Positions 1-6,410 of a stretch of 10,093 nt of DNA are shown here, one piece after another (within the stretch, counting starts at the first letter, position 1; the number at the start of each line of letters is the position of its first letter). A program made the translations under genes and the position numbers. The notes beneath the pieces were generated by a model that worked only from the letters and a program-made list of their open reading frames with translations, was not told the DNA's origin and ran no database searches. The stretch is from Caryophanales bacterium UBA782 (lineage in GTDB: Bacteria > Bacillota_I > Bacilli_A > RFN20 > CAG-826): NCBI GenBank assembly GCA_002296455.1, contig DBJG01000047.1:1-10093 (forward strand), written 5' to 3'.

Positions 1-1035
1 CTTTTTGATTTCTGGGCACTTCTCTGGAATGCCGACGTCACTAGCGAGTTTCTTCACTGCAGCAATCGCCGCGGCGCGGTATTCTTCTTGTGTCATCTTT
101 TCAACATCTTTCACGCCTAGCGCGATAGCGATGTCTTTGTATTTGCTTCCTGAAACGGGGGCATTAAATTCCATCGCGATCGGGAGAAGCATGGCACATG
201 CTTTCCCATGCGGAATGTCATAATAAGCACTAAGGGTGTGCGCCATCGCGTGATCGATACCTAAACCGACATTGGAAAATCCCATACCGGCGATATATTG
301 GCCAAGGGCCATTCCTTCTCTTCCTTCTGGATCGTTATTGACGGCCGCGCGAAGGTTTTTGCCGATCATCTCAATTGCTTTGATATGGAACATATCGGAC
401 ATTTCCCAAGCACCACGTGTGATATAGCCTTCGATGGCGTGAGTAAGAGCATCCATACCGGTAAAAGCGGTGAGTCCTTTTGGCATAGAAGACATCATGT
501 CGGGATCAACAAAAGCGACAACTGGGATGTCATGAACGTCAACGCAAACGAATTTCCTCACTTTCTCAACGTCGGTGATGACGTAATTGATCGTGACTTC
601 AGCAGCGGTTCCCGCTGTTGTTGGCACGGCGAAAATCGGAAGACATGGGTTTTTCGTTGGCGCGATTCCTTCTAAAGAACGAACATCCTCGAATTCGGGA
701 TTCGTGACAATAATGCCGATAGCCTTTGCGGTATCCATGGAAGAGCCTCCTCCGATCGCAAGGAGGAAATCGGCTTTGCTGTCTAAGCATGCTTTCACGC
801 CTTCTTTGACGTTTTCGATGGTCGGATTCGGTTTGATGTTGGTATACATCTCATAAGCAATGCCACCTTTATCCAATAAAGCAGTTACTTTTTGTGTGAC
901 CCCAAATTTGACGAGAGAGGGATCAGAGCACACTAGGGCCTTTTTGAAACCTCTGCTTTTTGCTTCGGGTACGATGTTTTCGATTGCGCCATGCCCGTGA
1001 TAGGAAACTTCATTTAGAACGAAACGATTTGCCAT
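1..1035 (-). CDS. fucO: Iron-containing alcohol dehydrogenase, lactaldehyde reductase (FucO) type, C-terminus cut off
   Basis: This is a cytoplasmic group III iron-dependent dehydrogenase. The FucO branch interconverts lactaldehyde and 1,2-propanediol with NAD(H) and often accepts other small aldehydes. The window holds the first 345 residues of about 380; the last few dozen lie beyond the left edge. The dinucleotide-binding motif GGGSSMDTAKA is at residues 95-105. The metal ligands of E. coli FucO (D196, H200, H263, H277) match D195, H199, H262 and H276, with a constant offset of one. D38 matches FucO D39, which favours NAD over NADP. GMDALTHAIEGY and the HAMAHTL...PHGKA block are typical of the family. 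The start follows an AAAGGAG site (1044-1050) at 8 bases. It is divergent from pflB, which suggests a role as a fermentative electron sink. No fucose or rhamnose genes are visible, so the physiological substrate is uncertain; a butanol/ethanol dehydrogenase role is the alternative. Confidence 0.9.
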   Translation of the reverse strand, partial: MANRFVLNEVSYHGHGAIENIVPEAKSRGFKKALVCSDPSLVKFGVTQKVTALLDKGGIAYEMYTNIKPNPTIENVKEGVKACLDSKADFLLAIGGGSSMDTAKAIGIIVTNPEFEDVRSLEGIAPTKNPCLPIFAVPTTAGTAAEVTINYVITDVEKVRKFVCVDVHDIPVVAFVDPDMMSSMPKGLTAFTGMDALTHAIEGYITRGAWEMSDMFHIKAIEMIGKNLRAAVNNDPEGREGMALGQYIAGMGFSNVGLGIDHAMAHTLSAYYDIPHGKACAMLLPIAMEFNAPVSGSKYKDIAIALGVKDVEKMTQEEYRAAAIAAVKKLASDVGIPEKCPEIKK

Positions 1036-1063
1036 TATTTTGGCTCCTTTCTTGTTTTGCTCC

Positions 1064-1069
1064 ATTATA
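1064..1069 (-). promoter_or_regulatory. -10 box of the fucO-type gene promoter
   Basis: On the minus strand this reads TATAAT, a perfect -10 hexamer. It would start transcription near 1057 and leave a leader of about 22 bases before the ATG at 1035, with the AAAGGAG site inside it. No good -35 box lies at 16-18 bases; the sequence there resembles TGAGCA at best. The promoter may therefore be weak or activator-dependent. An AATCAAT half-site (1077-1083) lies directly upstream of the -10 box. Confidence 0.5.
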
Positions 1070-1204
1070 AATTGGCAATCAATATTTTGCTCATTTTTAG
1101 CGTATTCCTTTCAATAATTAGAAAAACGAACTCAAGAAGGTGTGAATGCAAACAAAAACGAGCACAAATGCGCATGTTATTGGAATTATTTCGAATCGCA
1201 AAGA

Positions 1205-1250
1205 ATTGATTGAGAACACAGTAATAATCAATTTGTAATTGTCTTGATTA
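1205..1250. repeat. TTGATT half-site cluster (alternating inverted repeats)
   Basis: Three copies of one heptamer-like half-site occur in alternating orientation: ATTGATT (1205-1211), TAATCAAT (1225-1232) and TTGATTA (1244-1250). The middle copy is complementary to either neighbour, with 14- or 12-base spacing. A fourth copy, AATCAAT, is at 1077-1083 beside the fucO-side promoter. This may be a multi-site operator or simply AT-rich coincidence. The half-site recalls the FNR/CRP-family TTGAT...ATCAA, but the spacing is far longer than the 4 bases of a normal FNR box. Confidence 0.3.
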
Positions 1251-1510
1251 GGGCGAGAATCGAGATCGATTTACGACTTTTCTGTTCTTTCGTGTAATCC
1301 CTTGCGCCAAGATAGATTACTTCGTCATAAAGGTCATCCATGAATGAGCTCTCTATGAGAAAGAAAGGGGACGGGATATTCGTAGAGGATTGTCAAGAAT
1401 GCGATTTTCAACTCTTCAGTGCTTCCACTCATGATAGGTATCAGGAAGGCTTTTAGGACTCTTATTTTTAATAAAGCGGTAATTTGGTAGCGAATGAAAG
1501 CGCTTTTCAT
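1228..1510 (-). other. Two overlapping short ORFs, possible decayed gene
   Basis: On the minus strand a 58-codon ORF (1510 down to 1334, starting [10 protein letters not shown]) ends in a TGA that overlaps the ATG of a 37-codon ORF (1341 down to 1228, starting MDDLYDEVIYLGARDY). Read with one frameshift at the overlap they would make one product of about 95 residues, so a broken gene is possible. I do not recognise either product. The segment ARDYTKEQ faintly recalls the N-terminal part of some GNAT acetyltransferases, but the rest does not follow. Neither start has a proper ribosome site: AAGGG abuts the first ATG, and only AGAGAG precedes the second. The lengths are within what chance allows. 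An opposite-strand 38-codon ORF (1340-1456) has a better placed AAAGG and competes for the same bases. Confidence 0.2.
1494..1510. promoter_or_regulatory. cre-like catabolite response element upstream of pflB
   Basis: ATGAAAGCGCTTTTCAT is a near-perfect palindrome with core AAAGCGCTTT. It matches the CcpA-binding consensus TGWAARCGYTWNCW fully through the left arm and core. In the right arm one extra T shifts the final CA by a base, giving 12 of 14 matches. It lies about 97 bases upstream of the pflB start. CcpA control of pfl operons is known in several Firmicutes, so catabolite regulation of pflB here is a reasonable inference; no CcpA gene is in view. Confidence 0.45.
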
Positions 1511-1570
1511 CCCTTAGAGAGCATTTGGCAATGCATTTTGAAAGACTTTTTTTCGATTAAAAGTAAAATG

Positions 1571-1580
1571 TTCCGCGGAA
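1571..1580. promoter_or_regulatory. Perfect palindrome in the pflB leader
   Basis: TTCCGCGGAA is a perfect 10-base dyad located 12 bases before the pflB ribosome site. Its position suits an operator close to or downstream of a promoter, but I know no regulator that matches it, and a 10-base palindrome can occur by chance. Confidence 0.2.
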
Positions 1581-1606
1581 AAGAAAAGATTAAGGAGATA
1601 CGCATA

Positions 1607-3850
1607 ATGGACAGAGAAGAATATTATGAAACCTTCAAAGGAAAGAAGTGGAAGAACGAAATCGATGTTCGTGACTTCATTCTCAATAACTACACCCCAT
1701 ACACCGGAGACGAGAGTTTCCTTGAAGGACCGACTGAAAACACCACGATTTTGTGGGATGAATTACAAGCCCTTCAAAAGAAAGAGCACGAGAAAGGCGG
1801 CGTGCTCGATATGGAAAGCGATGTGGTGAGCAGCCTCACAAGCTATGGCCCTGGCTATTTGGACAAGGATAAAGAAGTCATCGTTGGTTTACAAACGGAT
1901 AAGCCTCTTAAAAGAGCCTTTATGCCATATGGTGGCATCAAAATGGCAGAAGAAGCCTTATCGACCTATAACTATCCAGTGAACCCAGAGCTTCACAAGA
2001 TTTTCACGACCTATCATAAAACGCACAATGACGGCGTTTTCGACGCTTACACTCCAGAGATTTTGCACTGCCGCCACAACAAGATTCTTACTGGCTTACC
2101 AGATACCTATGGTAGGGGCAGAATCGTTGGCGATTACCGCAGAATCGCTCTCTACGGCATCGATTTCCTCATCGCGAAGAAGAAAGAAGATTTTGCTTTG
2201 ACCGACGATGGCGAGATGTGTGAAGAAATCGTCAAAGAACGTGAAGAGATTTCGATGCAAATCAAAGCGCTCAAAGAGATGAAAATCATGGCCCAAAGCT
2301 ATGGCTATGATATCTCGATGCCTGCCAAAAACGCCAAAGAGGCATTCCAATGGCTCTATTTCGGCTATTTGGCCGCCATCAAGACGCAAAACGGCGCGGC
2401 GATGTCGGTTGGTAGAGTATCTACCTTCCTTGATATTTACATCGAACGCGATTTGAAGAAAGGCATCTTGACGGAAAAAGAAGCGCAAGAGCTCGTTGAT
2501 CAAATCGTCTTGAAATTCCGTATGGTCAAAATCGCGCGTATTCCAAGCTATAACGCGCTCTTCTCTGGTGACCCAGTATGGGCGACCCTTGAAGTTGGCG
2601 GTATGGCGATTGATGGAAGAACGATGGTGACCAAGAATGATTTCCGTTTCCTCCATACGCTTGAGAACATGGGCCCAAGCCCAGAGCCAAACCTCACCGT
2701 CCTTTATAGCGCGCGCCTCCCAGAAGGATTTAAGAAATATGCCGCTCATATTTCTATCGAAACTTCTTCTATCCAATACGAAAACGACGATGTTATGCGC
2801 CCGGTTTGGATGGACGATTATTCCATCTGCTGCTGCGTGAGTGCGACCCAAACGGGTAAAGAATATCAATTCTTTGGCGCTCGTGCGAACCTCGCTAAGT
2901 GCTTACTTTACGCGATTAATGGCGGCATCGACGAGAAGACTGGCGAGCAAGTTGGGCCTTCTTACCGCCCATGCGTTGGCGAATATCTCGATTACGATGA
3001 TGTCGTAAGCAAATACAAAGAGATGATGAAGTGGCTTGCTAAAGTCTATGTCGAGGCTTTAAACATCATTCATTACATGCACGATAAATATTATTACGAA
3101 GCCGCGGAAATGGCTTTGATTGATAGCCATCCAGAAAGAACATTCGCGACTGGTATCGCTGGGTTTAGCCACGTTGTCGATAGCCTTAGCGCGATCAAAT
3201 ACGCGAAGGTGAAACCAATCCGCAATGAAAAAGGGGTCGCGATTGATTTCGAAATCGAAGGAGACTTCCCTCGATACGGTAACGATGATGACCGCGCTGA
3301 CGATATCGCTGTCACCTTATTAAAGACATTCATGGGCTATATCGCTGAGAGAAAGACGTATCGCAATTCCAAACCGACCACATCGATTCTTACAATCACT
3401 TCCAATGTCGTTTACGGCAAAGCGACAGGTGCTCTTCCAGACGGCAGAAAAGCCGGAGAACCACTTTCCCCAGGTGCAAACCCAAGCTATGGCGCCGAAA
3501 AGAATGGCTTACTTGCCTCGCTTAACTCCCTTGATAAACTCCCTTACGAATACGCTCTCGATGGCATTTCCAACACGCAAACCATCAGCAATAACTGCCT
3601 AGGCCACTCCGAGAAAGAAAGAGTCAATAATCTCGTCCGTGTCTTGGATGGTTACTTCAGTGGCGGAGCACATCACTTGAACGTGAACGTGTTCGGAAAA
3701 GAAAAACTCATCGACTGCATGAATCACCCAGAAAAACCAGAATATGCGAACTTCACCATCCGCGTTTCTGGCTATGCCGTCAAGTTCATCAACCTCACAA
3801 AGGAACAGCAATTAGATGTCATCGCAAGAACTTGCCACGAACATTTCTAA
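1607..3850 (+). CDS. pflB: Formate C-acetyltransferase (pyruvate formate-lyase)
   Basis: This glycyl-radical enzyme converts pyruvate and CoA into acetyl-CoA and formate in the cytoplasm of anaerobes. It has 747 residues against 760 in E. coli PflB, and matches that family from end to end. The catalytic cysteine pair (C418-C419 in E. coli) corresponds to C409-C410 within [12 protein letters not shown]408 makes a triple cysteine where the family usually has alanine. GARANLAK follows soon after. The radical loop RVSGYAV carries the radical glycine at residue 722, 26 residues counted from the C-terminus, as in true PFLs. The ATG at 1607 is chosen because AAGGAG (1592-1597) lies 9 bases upstream and [15 protein letters not shown] fits PFL N-termini. 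An earlier in-frame TTG has no ribosome site. pflA overlaps its end. The cre-like site upstream suggests carbon control. Confidence 0.97.
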   Translation: MDREEYYETFKGKKWKNEIDVRDFILNNYTPYTGDESFLEGPTENTTILWDELQALQKKEHEKGGVLDMESDVVSSLTSYGPGYLDKDKEVIVGLQTDKPLKRAFMPYGGIKMAEEALSTYNYPVNPELHKIFTTYHKTHNDGVFDAYTPEILHCRHNKILTGLPDTYGRGRIVGDYRRIALYGIDFLIAKKKEDFALTDDGEMCEEIVKEREEISMQIKALKEMKIMAQSYGYDISMPAKNAKEAFQWLYFGYLAAIKTQNGAAMSVGRVSTFLDIYIERDLKKGILTEKEAQELVDQIVLKFRMVKIARIPSYNALFSGDPVWATLEVGGMAIDGRTMVTKNDFRFLHTLENMGPSPEPNLTVLYSARLPEGFKKYAAHISIETSSIQYENDDVMRPVWMDDYSICCCVSATQTGKEYQFFGARANLAKCLLYAINGGIDEKTGEQVGPSYRPCVGEYLDYDDVVSKYKEMMKWLAKVYVEALNIIHYMHDKYYYEAAEMALIDSHPERTFATGIAGFSHVVDSLSAIKYAKVKPIRNEKGVAIDFEIEGDFPRYGNDDDRADDIAVTLLKTFMGYIAERKTYRNSKPTTSILTITSNVVYGKATGALPDGRKAGEPLSPGANPSYGAEKNGLLASLNSLDKLPYEYALDGISNTQTISNNCLGHSEKERVNNLVRVLDGYFSGGAHHLNVNVFGKEKLIDCMNHPEKPEYANFTIRVSGYAVKFINLTKEQQLDVIARTCHEHF

Positions 3851-4601
3851 TTCCGTCTATTGCCATAGTGACAAGATCGAGAGTTTCGGTCTTGTCGATG
3901 GCCCAGGCGTTAGGAGCATCCTCTTTATGAGCGGATGCCCTTTTCGTTGTTTATATTGCCATAACCCGGAGATGCAAGACGCTAGTTGCGGAGAACGTAT
4001 TAGCCCAAAAGAAGCGTTTAATAAACTTATCCGTTATCAAAGATATTGGGGAAGCGATGGAGGAGTCACGGTCTCGGGTGGCGAACCTTTGACCAACATT
4101 CCTTTTCTCATTGAGCTTGGGAAACTTCTCAAAAAAGAAGGCATCGGCTTTGTGATTGATACGAGCTGTGCCACTTTTCGCTTAGAACCTGATTACTTGA
4201 AACAATTCGATGAACTACTTTCTTACACGGATTTGTTCCTTCTCGATTTGAAAGGGCTCGATAATGACTTGCATCGAAAAATCACTGGTAAAGACAACAC
4301 GAATGTCTTAGAAGCGTTTCGTTATCTTTCGAAAAAGGGTTTCCCCATTTGGGTACGTTATGTTCTTTTACCTGGTTATACCGATGATCCGGATTTGCTC
4401 AAACGAAGTGGCGAATTCTTAAAATCCCTTGGCAATGTGAAACGCTTAGAAGTGCTTCCTTATCACGTTTTGGCGATTCCCAAATACGAAGAACTGCACC
4501 GCGAATATTATTTGCGAAATGTGAATCCGCCAAGCGAAGAAGAAATCAAAAAAGCGAATGATTTGCTTGGCGTGAATTCCTTCCAAGGATATCTCTGTTA
4601 G
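3816..4601 (+). CDS. pflA: Pyruvate formate-lyase activating enzyme (radical SAM)
   Basis: This radical-SAM enzyme uses a [4Fe-4S] cluster and S-adenosylmethionine to abstract hydrogen from the PflB glycine, creating the glycyl radical. It has 261 residues; E. coli PflA has 246. The cluster motif CxxxCxxC is C41, C45 and C48 in [13 protein letters not shown], and the SAM-binding motif VSGGEP is at 86-91. The DLKG stretch and LLPGYTDD also match the family. The start lies inside pflB, giving a 35-base overlap. AAAGGA (3799-3804) is 11 bases upstream, and no other ATG or GTG precedes the conserved [11 protein letters not shown] segment. The overlap implies translational coupling, giving coordinated supply of activase and substrate enzyme. 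The longer N-terminus (about 15 residues before the conserved part) comes from this early start. Confidence 0.95.
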   Translation: MSSQELATNISNSVYCHSDKIESFGLVDGPGVRSILFMSGCPFRCLYCHNPEMQDASCGERISPKEAFNKLIRYQRYWGSDGGVTVSGGEPLTNIPFLIELGKLLKKEGIGFVIDTSCATFRLEPDYLKQFDELLSYTDLFLLDLKGLDNDLHRKITGKDNTNVLEAFRYLSKKGFPIWVRYVLLPGYTDDPDLLKRSGEFLKSLGNVKRLEVLPYHVLAIPKYEELHREYYLRNVNPPSEEEIKKANDLLGVNSFQGYLC

Positions 4602-4611
4602 TTGATTTATT

Positions 4612-4643
4612 GCCACCCTCATTTTTGGAGAGAGTGGCTTTTT
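4612..4643 (+). terminator. Intrinsic terminator after pflA
   Basis: GCCAC (4612-4616) pairs with GTGGC (4634-4638). After one C/A mismatch, CTC pairs with GAG, leaving a loop of about nine bases. A run of five T follows the stem directly. It begins 10 bases after the pflA stop and separates the fermentation operon from the lipoprotein genes. Confidence 0.8.
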
Positions 4644-4649
4644 ACTTGT

Positions 4650-4677
4650 TTGTTTGCATATACGAAAGGGCTATAAT
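4650..4677 (+). promoter_or_regulatory. Promoter of the lipoprotein gene cluster
   Basis: The -35 box TTGTTT (4650-4655) and a perfect -10 box TATAAT (4672-4677) are 16 bases apart, giving a predicted start near 4684 and a leader of about 54 bases. The promoter follows the pflA terminator, so the three lipoprotein genes should form their own transcription unit. Confidence 0.7.
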
Positions 4678-4688
4678 ACTCAAGTTAT

Positions 4689-4703
4689 AGTTTTATAAAA
4701 ACT
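4689..4703. promoter_or_regulatory. Palindrome just downstream of the lipoprotein promoter
   Basis: AGTTTTATAAAAACT has perfect 6-base arms around a 3-base centre. It begins about five bases after the predicted transcription start, a normal place for a repressor site. The sequence is AT-rich, so chance is possible, and the hairpin is too weak to act as an attenuator alone. Confidence 0.25.
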
Positions 4704-4737
4704 AAAAATATTCGGAACAGAATAGAAGGGAATCAAA

Positions 4738-6393
4738 ATGAAAAAAGTATATATTGCGTTAGCGCCGCTCGCCTTATTGATCGCTTCTTGCTCAACAGCG
4801 GGAACTTCTTCCTCTTCGAGCCAAGGCGTTTCGGCAGATGATTCAAGTCAAAACGTTTCTTCTAGCGAGCAAAGCGGAACTTCCTCTTCTTCGAGTAGCG
4901 AATTCATCCCGGAAGGGGAAATGAAATACGAAATCGGCATCAGCGGTGAAGAAGCGGTTTTGAAGAAAGCCAAAGGGAACGCCAATGTCGCGGAAATCCC
5001 TGCGACTTACGAAGGGAAACCGGTGACGCGTATTTTGGATGGCGCTTTCATGGACCGAACCAAAATCCAAAAAGTGATTATTCCAGAAAACGTCCGTGAA
5101 ATCGGCGTTGATGCATTCAATGGTTGCACCAATATTGACGAGATTTCCTTTCCGAGCACGTTGAGGACGATTAAGGATAGAGCCTTCAACGGGCTTCGCT
5201 ATATTGCCGACATTGAGATTCCAGAAGGGGTGACATCCATCGGCGATTCTGCTTTTACGATGTGCGAAAACCTCGAAAAGCTGTCATTGCCTTCTTCTTT
5301 GATTGAACTTGGATCGAATCTCTATTCTTCAGATAAGAATATGTTAGCCACGACCCTATACGAGGGGATCGAATATCTTGGGAATGAGACAAATCCCTAT
5401 CTTGTCGCCTACAAAGTCAATGCGAAAAACATTAGTCCAACCGATGCCAATATCCACTCTTCCACGAAGATTTTGGGCGGGTCTTTGTTCGAAAATGAGA
5501 CTTCGCTCACGAGCGTGACACTCCCTGAAGGATTAGAAGCCATCGGCGCTTCCACTTTCAAAGGCTCTTCTCTTGCTTCGATTGCAATTCCTTCTAGCGT
5601 GAAGCGAATTGGCGCCTATGCGTTTGCTGAATGCAGCGCGCTCACTTCTTGCTCCATCACTGGGAATAACCTAGAGACAATCGAAAACGAAGCATTCTCT
5701 GGCGCAAGCGCACTTACTTCCATCAATATCCCATCAAGTGTTATGGAAGTCGGCTCCTATGCATTTAAAAAATACGATGATGCCGCCTCTTTAACTTATA
5801 ACGTAAAAGATGGCGGATGCTATTTAGGAAATAGCGAGAATCCGTATCATCTCTTTGTTGGACTCGAAGATCTTTCCTCTTCTTCCTTCGTTTTGGATTC
5901 TCATACGGTCGTCATGGCTGGCCAATGCCTTGAAAATGCGAAGAACATCGCTACTTTGGAAATTCCTTCCAGCGTGAAAACGATCGGGGAACAAGCGTTT
6001 TTCCAGATGGAGTCGCTTACCTCGATAGTCATTCCAGAAAGCGTCACTCGCATGGGCAGTAATTTGTTCAATAGTTGCCACTCTATCACAAGCATCCAAT
6101 TGCTCAATAAGCCAACCGTTTTGGGTGTAGGGTTTGTCCAAAACTGCGAAAAGCTTCAGTCTTTCGTCATTCCTGATAGTGTTGTTTCTTTAGGCGCGAA
6201 TCTCTTTATTCGTGATAATTCCTTGACGGAACTAATCATTCCTTCTTCTGTTTTGGAAGCAAGCGCTGGGGCGGTCTCTGATTGTAGCAACCTTGTCGTG
6301 AACGTCGAGGCGGAGCAAGCCCCGTACCTTTTCGCCAAGAATTGGTGCTATAACGTCAAAAAAGTCAACTATAACTACAAAGCGAACCAATGA
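4738..6393 (+). CDS. BspA-type leucine-rich-repeat surface lipoprotein
   Basis: This predicted 551-residue lipoprotein would be exported and anchored to the outer face of the membrane. The signal peptide ends in LLIASC with lipidated Cys18. Residues 19-54 are a serine-rich tether. From about residue 62 to 530 come irregular repeats of roughly 23 residues in the LRR_5/BspA pattern, for example IPEGVTSIGDSAFTMCENL, IPSSVKRIGAYAFAECSAL and IPSSVKTIGEQAFFQMESL. Two interruptions contain YLGNETNPY (213-221) and YLGNSENPY (362-370), 149 residues apart, suggesting an internal duplication. BspA-like proteins are often adhesins or host-binding proteins; this one's ligand cannot be read from sequence. 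The start has AAGGG about 7 bases upstream. It is the first gene after the promoter, and the next gene begins 17 bases after its stop. Lipoprotein and LRR calls are firm; an adhesion role is inference. Confidence 0.9.
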   Translation: MKKVYIALAPLALLIASCSTAGTSSSSSQGVSADDSSQNVSSSEQSGTSSSSSSEFIPEGEMKYEIGISGEEAVLKKAKGNANVAEIPATYEGKPVTRILDGAFMDRTKIQKVIIPENVREIGVDAFNGCTNIDEISFPSTLRTIKDRAFNGLRYIADIEIPEGVTSIGDSAFTMCENLEKLSLPSSLIELGSNLYSSDKNMLATTLYEGIEYLGNETNPYLVAYKVNAKNISPTDANIHSSTKILGGSLFENETSLTSVTLPEGLEAIGASTFKGSSLASIAIPSSVKRIGAYAFAECSALTSCSITGNNLETIENEAFSGASALTSINIPSSVMEVGSYAFKKYDDAASLTYNVKDGGCYLGNSENPYHLFVGLEDLSSSSFVLDSHTVVMAGQCLENAKNIATLEIPSSVKTIGEQAFFQMESLTSIVIPESVTRMGSNLFNSCHSITSIQLLNKPTVLGVGFVQNCEKLQSFVIPDSVVSLGANLFIRDNSLTELIIPSSVLEASAGAVSDCSNLVVNVEAEQAPYLFAKNWCYNVKKVNYNYKANQ

Positions 6394-6410
6394 ATTGGGA
6401 GATGTAATTT

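Larger units (their letters stand above)
1036..1606. other. Long divergent intergenic region between the dehydrogenase gene and pflB
   Basis: These 571 bases hold no gene that I can support firmly. Seen in order: the fucO-side ribosome site and -10 box; an 8-base palindrome ATGCGCAT (1168-1175); TTGATT-type inverted repeats (1205-1250); short ORFs on both strands (1228-1510); a cre-like palindrome (1494-1510); a GCATT/AATGC dyad (1521-1534); an ACTTTT/AAAAGT dyad (1545-1564); a TTCCGCGGAA palindrome (1571-1580); and the pflB ribosome site AAGGAG (1592-1597). A convincing pflB promoter was not found. TTGGCA (1525-1530) is a fair -35 box but lacks a -10 box at normal spacing. No tRNA, ordinary terminator or recognised riboswitch was seen. 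Confidence 0.7.

Noticed and set aside
298-856. Plus-strand open frames over the alcohol dehydrogenase gene
   Set aside because: The minus strand codes for a full set of conserved FucO motifs and metal ligands, so these frames are shadows.
1141-1214. A 13-codon plus-strand ORF starting at 1168 as a possible leader peptide
   Set aside because: No ribosome site precedes it, there is no run of regulatory codons, and no terminator/antiterminator pair follows.
1484-1606. A longer pflB reading frame starting at a TTG, adding 41 residues
   Set aside because: The TTG has no ribosome site, the extra residues do not resemble PFL N-termini, and the extension would run through the cre-like palindrome. 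The ATG at 1607 has AAGGAG at 9 bases.
2096-2869. A 257-codon open frame on the minus strand inside pflB
   Set aside because: It lies wholly antisense to a highly conserved gene, and its translation is an arginine/histidine/phenylalanine-rich shadow with no recognisable family.
1607-4601. A different glycyl-radical system (glycerol/propanediol dehydratase, choline lyase) with its activase
   Set aside because: The protein has the adjacent Cys-Cys pair and RVSGYAV loop of true PFL, and the activase lacks the extra ferredoxin-like cysteine insert of the dehydratase activases. The nearby FucO-type gene made the propanediol idea worth testing.
6391-6393. Mollicute-type recoding of TGA as tryptophan
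   Set aside because: TGA ends the LRR gene exactly before a ribosome site and the next start, while TGG is used for tryptophan in all genes.
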